From an uncultured Oscillospiraceae bacterium (GTDB lineage Bacteria; Bacillota; Clostridia; Oscillospirales; Oscillospiraceae): DNA of 64,000 nucleotides. Position 1 is the first letter of the stretch. Each line of letters starts with the position of its first letter. The stretch covers positions 1 to 64,000 of the forward strand of contig CAJULM010000010.1 of the NCBI GenBank assembly GCA_910587285.1. Direction: 5' to 3'. Of the stretch, positions 58,398 through 64,000 are shown piece by piece. The notes under the pieces are model-generated. The model saw nothing but the letters and a program-made list of their open reading frames with translations, searched no databases and was not told the origin of the DNA. A program made the position numbers and the translations under genes.

Positions 58398-59786
58398 ATG
58401 GAGGCACTGACACTGAGACAGCTGATAGAGGCGGTAAACGGTACCCTGCTGGGAGAGTTTGAGGATTTGGACGCCGTGGTGAGCCAGGTGAGCACTGACA
58501 GCCGGAGCATTGAGCCGGGCTGCCTGTTCATCCCCCTGGAGGGGGAGCGGTTCGACGGCCACTCCTTCATTAACACCGCTCTGGAGGCGGGGGCGGCGGG
58601 CTGCTTTACCGCCCGGGAGCGGGAGAGCTATCTCCCCGGCAAATTCTACATCAAGGTGCGCTCCACCCAGCGCGCCCTGTGGGAGCTGGCCCGGTATTAC
58701 AAAAAACGGTTCGATATCCCATTTATCGCCGTCACCGGCTCGGTGGGCAAGACCACCACCAAGGACATGGTAGCCGCCGTGCTGGGGGCAAAATTCCGCG
58801 TCCACAAAACGGAGGGGAACTTCAACAACGACATCGGCGTGCCCCTCACCCTGCTCAAGCTGGAGGGGAGCCATGAGGTGTGCGTGGTGGAGCTGGGGAT
58901 GGACCACGCAGGGGAGATCGACGATCTGGGCCGGCTGGTGGAGCCGGACATGGCCCTCATTACCAACATCGGGGACGCCCACATTGAGAATCTGGGCAGC
59001 CGGGAGAACATCTTTAAGGCCAAGTGCGAAATTTTCCCCCATTTGAAGGCGGAGGGGCTGGCCATCCTCAACGGGGACGACCCCATGCTGGCTGCGCTGC
59101 GGGGGACGCTGCCCCAGCCCACGGTGTTTGTGGGGGAGGGAGAGGGGCTGGAGTACACCGCCCGGGACCTGTCCACCGACGGCGCGGGGCATTTGAGCTG
59201 CCGGGTAAAGACCCCCCGCAGCCAGTTCCAGGCGGACATTCCCGCCCTGGGCAGCCACATGATCTACCCCACCCTTATGGCTGCGGCGGTGGGTGAGGCG
59301 CTGGGCATGGCCCCCGACGAGATGATTCAGGGCATCGGCGCATTTCTGCCCACGAAAATGCGGATGAACATTGTGCGCTGCAAGGGGGACATTGTGATTC
59401 TGAATGACGCTTACAACGCAAATCCCCAGTCCATGCGGGCTGCCGCCGCCGTGCTGGGGGACGCCCAGGACCGCCGGAAGGTGGCCGTGGTGGGGGACAT
59501 GAAGGAGCTGGGCCCCGGTGCGGAGCAGTTCCACCGGACGGTGGGGGGCTGCTTTGCCCAGTCCGGGACGAACCGGCTCATCGCCATCGGCGACCTGGCC
59601 CGGTTCATCGCCGAGGGAGCCCAGGAGGCAGGGCTGGCCCAGGCGGACTATTTCCCCACGTTGGACGGGGCGAAAAACGCCCTCTCCAGAGAGGTGCGGG
59701 CGGGGACCACCATATTGGTGAAAGCGTCGCGGTCCATGGCATTTGAGAAGATTGTGGACTTTTTGCTGGCAAACGTGCCGCAGTGA
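58398..59786 (+). CDS. murF: UDP-MurNAc-tripeptide-D-Ala-D-Ala ligase
   Basis: 462-residue Mur ligase adding D-Ala-D-Ala to UDP-MurNAc-tripeptide. N-terminal DSRSIEPGCLFIPLEGERFD binds UMP; ATP loop AVTGSVGKTTTKDMVAAVLG; TEGNFNNDIGVPLTLL; ELGMDHAGEI; and NDAYNANPQSMRAAAAVL. ATG 58398 follows ddl by 50 nt with a distant AGAGGAG, so the start is fairly secure but the ribosome binding site is poor. Its last 22 codons and stop are duplicated 181 bp downstream. Confidence 0.95.
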   Translation: MEALTLRQLIEAVNGTLLGEFEDLDAVVSQVSTDSRSIEPGCLFIPLEGERFDGHSFINTALEAGAAGCFTARERESYLPGKFYIKVRSTQRALWELARYYKKRFDIPFIAVTGSVGKTTTKDMVAAVLGAKFRVHKTEGNFNNDIGVPLTLLKLEGSHEVCVVELGMDHAGEIDDLGRLVEPDMALITNIGDAHIENLGSRENIFKAKCEIFPHLKAEGLAILNGDDPMLAALRGTLPQPTVFVGEGEGLEYTARDLSTDGAGHLSCRVKTPRSQFQADIPALGSHMIYPTLMAAAVGEALGMAPDEMIQGIGAFLPTKMRMNIVRCKGDIVILNDAYNANPQSMRAAAAVLGDAQDRRKVAVVGDMKELGPGAEQFHRTVGGCFAQSGTNRLIAIGDLARFIAEGAQEAGLAQADYFPTLDGAKNALSREVRAGTTILVKASRSMAFEKIVDFLLANVPQ

Positions 59787-59803
59787 GAGGCCCCATCGAA
59801 GCC
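59717..59803 (+). repeat. Direct repeat, copy 1 (murF 3' end)
   Basis: 87 bp covering the last codons of murF (VKASRSMAFEKIVDFLLANV...) and GAGAGGCCCCATCGAAGCC after the stop. Copy 2 begins at 59898, offset 181 bp. The only differences are one substitution (CATTT/CGTTT) and one base missing after the stop. Confidence 0.95.
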
Positions 59804-59837
59804 CAGCGAAGCGGGTTCGATGGGGAGAGGAGGAGCA
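59791..59837 (+). repeat. Hairpin plus 16-bp repeat, copy 2
   Basis: CCCCATCGAA pairs with TTCGATGGGG and runs into GGGGAGAGGAGGAGCA (59822-59837), the 16-mer also found at 26260. The spacer between the murF repeats to 59897 contains no credible gene. Confidence 0.5.
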
Positions 59838-59897
59838 GCGAAATGTGCGAGTTTTTGCCGCAGGCGAAAGCGAGAAATATGGAGCTTGCTCCGACGA

Positions 59898-59983
59898 GGT
59901 GAAAGCGTCGCGGTCCATGGCGTTTGAGAAGATTGTGGACTTTTTGCTGGCAAACGTGCCGCAGTGAGGGCCCCATCGAAGCC
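59898..59983 (+). repeat. Direct repeat, copy 2 (murF 3' remnant)
   Basis: 86-bp near-identical copy of 59717-59803, still encoding the last 22 residues of MurF in frame with a stop. A 74-codon open frame through it (59743-59967) is a by-product of the duplication rather than a gene. Confidence 0.95.
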
Positions 59984-60020
59984 TGGCGGCGCAACCAGTG
60001 AGTAACAGGAGAATTTACCC

Positions 60021-61925
60021 ATGATAGACATACAGCTTACCGGCGTGGTGAAAGAGTTTGAGGTCGGCAAACGAATATTGGACGGCTTCTCCCTCCAGAT
60101 CGACGAGGGGGAGCGGGTGGGCCTGCTGGGCCGGAACGGCGCGGGCAAGACCACCATCTTCCGTATGATGACCGGGCAGGTGGACCCGGATGAGGGCACG
60201 GTGTCCATCGCCCCGGGCAAACGCATCGGGCTGATCTCCCAGATCCCCGTCTACCCGGAGGGCTACACCGTGCGGGACGTGCTGGACACCGCCTTTGCCC
60301 CCCTCCACGCCATGGAGCGGGAGCTGGCGGAGCTGGCGGCCCGTATGGGCGAGAACACCGACCCCGCCGTCATGGCACGGTACGACAAGCTCACCGCCGC
60401 CTTTGAGGCCGGAGGAGGCTATGATACGGAGACCCGGCTGAACAAGGTCTGCAACGGTCTGGGCATCGGGCAGGATATGCGTGAGCGGCCCTTTGACGCG
60501 CTGTCCGGCGGGGAGAAGACCCGCATCAACCTGGCAAGGCTCATTTTGGAGGACACCGACATCCTCCTGCTGGACGAGCCCACCAATCACCTGGACCTGA
60601 ACGCCACCGAGTGGCTGGAGGGCTACCTGGAGCGATTCAAAGGCACTGTCCTGGCTATCTCCCATGACCGCTGGTTTTTGGACAAGGTGGTCAAGCGCGT
60701 TGCAGAAATTCAGGACGGCAAGGCAGAGCTCTACTCCGGCAACTACTCCTTCTACGTGGAGGAGAAGGAACGCCGCTATCAGGAGCGGCTGAAGCAGTAC
60801 GAGAAGGAGCAGGCCAAAATCGCCCAACTGGAGGCCGCGGCGGAGCAGATGCGCCTGTGGGCCTTCAAGGGCAATGACAAGCAGTACAAGCGGGCCATCA
60901 ATATGGAGCGGCGGATTGAGCGTATGCGCACCACAGACAAGCCCACGAAGGAGCGCAAGCTGGCCACCCGCTTCGGCGAGCGGGAGTTCCACGGGGACGA
61001 GGCCCTGGTGATTACGGAGCTGAAGAAGTCCTTTGGGGAGCGGGTCCTGTTCGACCACATCAATCTGGACGTGGCCGGCGGAGAGCGCATCGCCCTGCTG
61101 GGCGACAACGGCACAGGCAAGTCCACCTTTATCAAGATGATTATGGAGGAGGAGGCCCCCGACTCAGGCTCCATCTACCTGGGGCCGTCCATCCGAGTGG
61201 GCTACCTGCCCCAGATCATCCACTTTGACCGGCCCGACCGCAATCTGGTGGACACCATGCTGTACGCCCAGAACTGCACCACCCAGGAGGCGAGGGATCG
61301 GCTGGCCTCGTTCAAGTTCCGGGGGGAGGATGTGTTCAAGGTGGTGTCCGCCCTGTCCGGCGGGGAGCAGTCCCGGCTGCGCCTGTGTATGCTCATGGAC
61401 AGCCGGATCAACCTGCTCATCCTGGATGAGCCCACCAACCATCTGGACATCGACTCCCGGGAGTGGATTGAGGAGGCGGTGGAGGAGTACGGCGGCAACC
61501 TGCTGTTCGTCTCCCACGACCGCTATTTTATCGAGAAGTTCGCCACCCGTGTGTGGATGCTGGAAAACGGACAGATCACCGACTTCCACGGGACCTATAC
61601 CGAGTTTCGCGCCTTCCGGGAGCGGCAGGAGCAGCTGAAAAACGCCAAGCCCGCCGCCGTTGAGACAGAGAAACCAAAAGAGGACAAGCCTCGCCGGGCG
61701 GGCGGCACAAAAGAGCTGGAAAAGCAGGTCCGCGCCGCCGAACGGGCGGTGGAGAAGGCGGAGGTGCGCCTGGACGAGCTGGCCCAGGAGGCCCAGGACG
61801 CCGCGTCCGACTATTTGCGCCTTCAGGACATCTACAGGGAGCGGGAGGCGGCAGAGGACGAGCTGGCCCATCTCTACGCGGAGTGGGAGCGGCTGGCGGC
61901 GGAGCTGGAGGAAGCGAAGGGGTAA
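60021..61925 (+). CDS. ABC-F family ATPase
   Basis: 634 residues: two ABC cassettes without TM helices. Walker A GRNGAGKTT near 38 and GDNGTGKST; signatures ALSGGEKTR and ALSGGEQSR; Walker B LLLDEPTNHLDLN and LILDEPTNHLDID. Between them is a charged P-site tRNA-interaction linker (about 240-320), and the C-terminus is a coiled coil (about 560-634). Like EttA/Uup/YdiF it should act on the ribosomal E site. Whether it is housekeeping or antibiotic-protecting cannot be told; the C-terminal coiled coil favours the Uup/YdiF type. AGGAG precedes ATG 60021. Confidence 0.93.
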   Translation: MIDIQLTGVVKEFEVGKRILDGFSLQIDEGERVGLLGRNGAGKTTIFRMMTGQVDPDEGTVSIAPGKRIGLISQIPVYPEGYTVRDVLDTAFAPLHAMERELAELAARMGENTDPAVMARYDKLTAAFEAGGGYDTETRLNKVCNGLGIGQDMRERPFDALSGGEKTRINLARLILEDTDILLLDEPTNHLDLNATEWLEGYLERFKGTVLAISHDRWFLDKVVKRVAEIQDGKAELYSGNYSFYVEEKERRYQERLKQYEKEQAKIAQLEAAAEQMRLWAFKGNDKQYKRAINMERRIERMRTTDKPTKERKLATRFGEREFHGDEALVITELKKSFGERVLFDHINLDVAGGERIALLGDNGTGKSTFIKMIMEEEAPDSGSIYLGPSIRVGYLPQIIHFDRPDRNLVDTMLYAQNCTTQEARDRLASFKFRGEDVFKVVSALSGGEQSRLRLCMLMDSRINLLILDEPTNHLDIDSREWIEEAVEEYGGNLLFVSHDRYFIEKFATRVWMLENGQITDFHGTYTEFRAFRERQEQLKNAKPAAVETEKPKEDKPRRAGGTKELEKQVRAAERAVEKAEVRLDELAQEAQDAASDYLRLQDIYREREAAEDELAHLYAEWERLAAELEEAKG

Positions 61926-61934
61926 TACGGAGAG

Positions 61935-62594
61935 ATGAGATACAACCGATACCGGGGCAACAGCCCCCAGAAAAAGCGAAATCCCTGGCTGGCCGTCCTG
62001 CTGGTGCTCGTGGCTGCGGGGGTGCTGGCCTTCGGGGCGCTGGAGGTTTATATTGGCCTGCACAGCCGGGACAGTGTGGCGGGTCAGCCCCAAACCATGG
62101 TGATTTTCGGCTGCCAGGTGAAGCCGGACGGGCCGTCCATCCTGCTTCGGGACCGGCTGGACACGGCGCTGAGCTATTGGAAGGACCACCCGGAGATCCG
62201 GATTGTGGTGTCCGGCGGCAAGGGGGACGACGAGCACATCTCTGAGGCCCAGTGTATGTACGACTACCTCACCGCCCACGGGGTGGACGGGGCGAATATC
62301 TATAGGGAGGACCAGTCCCGGAACACCTGGCAAAACATCAACAATACCTTTGCCCTGATGGAGCGGGAGGGATGGAGCCTTACGGATGATGTGCTGCTGG
62401 TGTCCAGCGGATTCCATCTGGCCCGCATCGAAGTGCTTTGGGACCGGGTGCGCACCGGTATGCTGCGCAATGAGGCATACAATGACCAGTGTATCTCCAC
62501 CCTGGCCGCGCCGGTGAGCCACGCGCCGTCGGCGGTGCATATGTTCTTCCGGGAGCCGCTGGCCCTGGTGAAGTCCTTTCTCTTTGACCGATAA
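61935..62594 (+). CDS. DUF218 (YdcF/SanA-like) membrane-anchored protein
   Basis: 219 residues with one N-terminal transmembrane anchor (PWLAVLLVLVAAGVLAFGAL) and an extracytoplasmic DUF218 domain: MVIFGCQVKPDGPS, LRDRLDTALSYW, IVVSGGKGDDEHISEAQCM, EDQSRNTWQNINNTFAL and VSSGFHLARIEVL. Family members influence envelope permeability and vancomycin sensitivity in E. coli; the substrate is unknown. It lies 9 nt after the ABC-F gene. Confidence 0.88.
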   Translation: MRYNRYRGNSPQKKRNPWLAVLLVLVAAGVLAFGALEVYIGLHSRDSVAGQPQTMVIFGCQVKPDGPSILLRDRLDTALSYWKDHPEIRIVVSGGKGDDEHISEAQCMYDYLTAHGVDGANIYREDQSRNTWQNINNTFALMEREGWSLTDDVLLVSSGFHLARIEVLWDRVRTGMLRNEAYNDQCISTLAAPVSHAPSAVHMFFREPLALVKSFLFDR

Positions 62595-62612
62595 ACGAAA
62601 TTAGGTGAAGCC

Positions 62613-63671
62613 ATGACAGAAAACCTGAAACATATTGAGCTGCGCTATCAGGAGCTGGAGGCCCGGCTGGCCGCCAACGAGACCTATTCCGACCCGGAGC
62701 TTGTGTCCCGCCTGAACCGGGAGCAGCGGGAGCTGGAGCCCCTGGTGTCCGCCTACCGGGCGATGCAAAAGGCCCAGGCAGATTTGGCGGGGGCGGAGGA
62801 GCTGTTGTCCGACCCGGAGATGCGCGAGCTGGCCCAGCAGGAGCTGGTCCAGGCCAAGGGGGACATTGAGCGGCTGGAGCGGGAGATCAAGATTCTGCTC
62901 CTCCCCAGAGACCCCAACGACGGGAAAAACGTGATTATGGAAATCCGCGCCGGGGTGGGGGGAGAGGAGTCCGCCCTGTTCGCCCACTCCCTCACCCGGA
63001 TGTACACCATGTACGCGGAAAAGCGGGGCTGGCGGGTGGAGACCAACTCCGCCAGCGAGACCGAGCTGGGCGGGGTGAAAGAGATATCCTTCACCATCGA
63101 GGGGGACGGGGCCTGGTCCCGGCTCAAGTTTGAGAGCGGCGTCCACCGGGTCCAGCGGGTGCCCGAGACGGAGTCGGGCGGGCGGGTGCACACGTCCACC
63201 GTCACCGTGGCCGTGCTTCCAGAGATGGAGACGGTGGACGTACAGATCAACCCCGCCGACGTGGAGATGCAGGTGTTCCGCTCCTCCGGGGCGGGGGGGC
63301 AGCACATCAACAAGACCTCGTCCGCCGTGCGGCTGATCCACCGGCCCACGGGCACGGTGGTGGAGTGCCAGCAGGAGCGCTCCCAGTTTCAGAACCGGGA
63401 GAAGGCCATGCAGCTGCTGGCCTCCATCCTCTATAGCCGGGAGCAGGAGCGCATTGAGTCGGAGTACGGCGAGAACCGGCGCAGCCAGGTGGGCAGCGGG
63501 ATGCGCAACGAGCGCATCCGCACCTACAACTTCCCCCAGGGCCGGCTCACCGACCACCGGGTGGGGCTGACGCTGTACAAGCTGGACGGGGTGATGGACG
63601 GTGATTTGGACGAGATCATCGACGCGCTGACCATGGCGAATCAAGCCGAGCAACTGAAAGGGCGTGAATAA
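62613..63671 (+). CDS. prfA: Peptide chain release factor 1
   Basis: 352-residue class I release factor for UAA/UAG. Central IRAGVGGEESALFAHSL, codon-recognition domain HRVQRVPETESGGRVHTSTV, and the catalytic GGQ in SSGAGGQHINKTSSAVRLI. No programmed frameshift motif (a feature of prfB) is present. Start 62613 has TAGGTGAAG upstream. prmC, often adjacent, is not next here; an AT-rich segment begins immediately after the stop. Confidence 0.97.
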   Translation: MTENLKHIELRYQELEARLAANETYSDPELVSRLNREQRELEPLVSAYRAMQKAQADLAGAEELLSDPEMRELAQQELVQAKGDIERLEREIKILLLPRDPNDGKNVIMEIRAGVGGEESALFAHSLTRMYTMYAEKRGWRVETNSASETELGGVKEISFTIEGDGAWSRLKFESGVHRVQRVPETESGGRVHTSTVTVAVLPEMETVDVQINPADVEMQVFRSSGAGGQHINKTSSAVRLIHRPTGTVVECQQERSQFQNREKAMQLLASILYSREQERIESEYGENRRSQVGSGMRNERIRTYNFPQGRLTDHRVGLTLYKLDGVMDGDLDEIIDALTMANQAEQLKGRE

Positions 63672-63673
63672 GG

Positions 63674-63940
63674 GTGACAGAGTATGTTTTAGGTAATGTT
63701 CTGAAAGAAATGTATGAAACAGCCCAAACAAAGGAACAAACACTGAATATTCGCTTGTTTGGAATTTATTATGCGGGACTGTTAGAACATTTTGGGAAAA
63801 CTGAGATTCTAAAAATTGCAGGATTGTCATATTCCTACCAAGCTGAAATAAATAAGGGTGTTAAGCTCGCTAAATATGTAAATTTGAATGAAGCACAAAA
63901 TCAGCGAATTCAAGATATAGAAAGCAAATACGAATTGTAA
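63674..63940 (+). CDS. Hypothetical small protein
   Basis: 88 residues, not recognised. It is predicted mostly helical, with IRLFGIYYAGLLEHFGKTEI, a possible helix-turn-helix-like stretch KIAGLSYSYQAEINKGVKLA and a Gln/Glu-rich end. GTG 63674 lies 3 nt after prfA with a weak ribosome binding site. Codon use is AT-rich, sharply different from prfA, which suggests recent acquisition together with the following gene. Confidence 0.5.
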   Translation: MTEYVLGNVLKEMYETAQTKEQTLNIRLFGIYYAGLLEHFGKTEILKIAGLSYSYQAEINKGVKLAKYVNLNEAQNQRIQDIESKYEL

Positions 63941-63955
63941 AGGAGAATACCACTA

Positions 63956-64000
63956 TTGCGGTTTTCTTATGTTGTTTTTGATTTGGACGGCACCCTTTTG
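63956..64000 (+). CDS. HAD-family hydrolase, N-terminal fragment
   Basis: Fifteen codons from TTG 63956 to the window edge, reading RFSYVVFDLDGTLL after the initiator. This contains HAD motif I (DLDGT) with the nucleophile and acid Asp. AAAGGAG lies 10 nt upstream. The context is AT-rich like the preceding gene. Probably a phosphoglycolate phosphatase-like phosphatase, truncated only by the window. Confidence 0.7.
   Translation, partial: MRFSYVVFDLDGTLL

Noticed and set aside
59743..59967. A 74-codon frame after murF
   Set aside because: Results from the duplicated murF tail; the middle part has no homology-like features and no start signal.
1..64000. CRISPR arrays, tRNA/rRNA genes, insertion sequences and prophage genes
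   Set aside because: Scanned for by eye; no regularly spaced repeats, transposase or integrase motifs or tRNA-like segments were found.

Overview
The window is a 64 kb stretch of a chromosome with roughly 60-65% GC from an anaerobic, spore-forming member of the Clostridia. PolC, CsoR/CopA, type II GalT, the YlmC/YmxH-type protein, SpoIID and T-box control all point to the Firmicutes. The high GC and gene content fit the Oscillospiraceae (Flavonifractor/Lawsonibacter/Intestinimonas-like); that placement is inference. Nearly all DNA is coding, with many ATGA/GTGA stop-start overlaps. I see no rRNA, tRNA, CRISPR array, prophage or insertion sequence.

Layout. (1) 0-2.3 kb, minus strand: tsf and rpsB, then a sporulation-type PRC-barrel gene with a SigE-like promoter. 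(2) 2.4-13.8 kb, plus: pyrH-frr-uppS-cdsA-dxr-rseP-ispG-GNAT-polC, covering nucleotide metabolism, ribosome recycling, MEP/undecaprenyl and phospholipid synthesis and replication, ending in a small AT-rich gene. (3) 13.8-22.0 kb: histidine operon hisZGD-x-hisBHA-y-hisF-z-hisIE behind a near-consensus SigA promoter, with three non-his passengers x, y and z. (4) 22.05-22.3 kb, minus: a complete mini-gene for a 26-residue peptide. (5) 22.3-24.4 kb: tyrosine T-box, NUDIX gene, tyrS. (6) 24.5-27.6 kb, minus: asd-dapA-dapB. (7) 27.6-36.8 kb, plus: spoIID-like, queA, tgt, yajC, TIGR04086 protein, DUF177-rpmF, der-plsY-gpsA. (8) 36.8-40.4 kb, minus: RCC1-like/SLH surface protein and a tetR-CmpB membrane protein pair. 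(9) 40.4-47.5 kb, plus: possible small RNA, hybrid histidine kinase with a co-translated solute-binding lipoprotein, M20 amidohydrolase, TGS-nucleoside kinase. (10) 47.6-49.1 kb, minus: hemerythrin-response regulator fusion. (11) 49.1-52.2 kb: csoR-copA with a palindromic operator. (12) 52.3-57.1 kb, minus: galK-galT, rluA, GNAT, membrane protein. (13) 57.2-64 kb, plus: ddl-murF, ABC-F ATPase, DUF218 protein, prfA, and the start of an AT-rich segment with a truncated HAD gene.

Most notable: three exact 16-bp parS (ParB-binding) sites lie inside coding sequence, one in polC and two 42 bp apart in the linker of copA. Other points of interest are the self-contained 26-residue peptide gene with an 11-bp-arm operator-like dyad, a promoter-to-terminator unit of about 85 nt with no convincing ORF, an orphan binding protein translationally coupled to a hybrid kinase, a hemerythrin/CheX-like/receiver fusion, a dispersed repeat with a compensated hairpin, and an 86-bp duplication of the murF 3' end.

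Functions are assigned by recognising families and motifs in the translations. No database search was possible. Starts were moved from the longest ORF to the codon with the best ribosome binding site where they differed.
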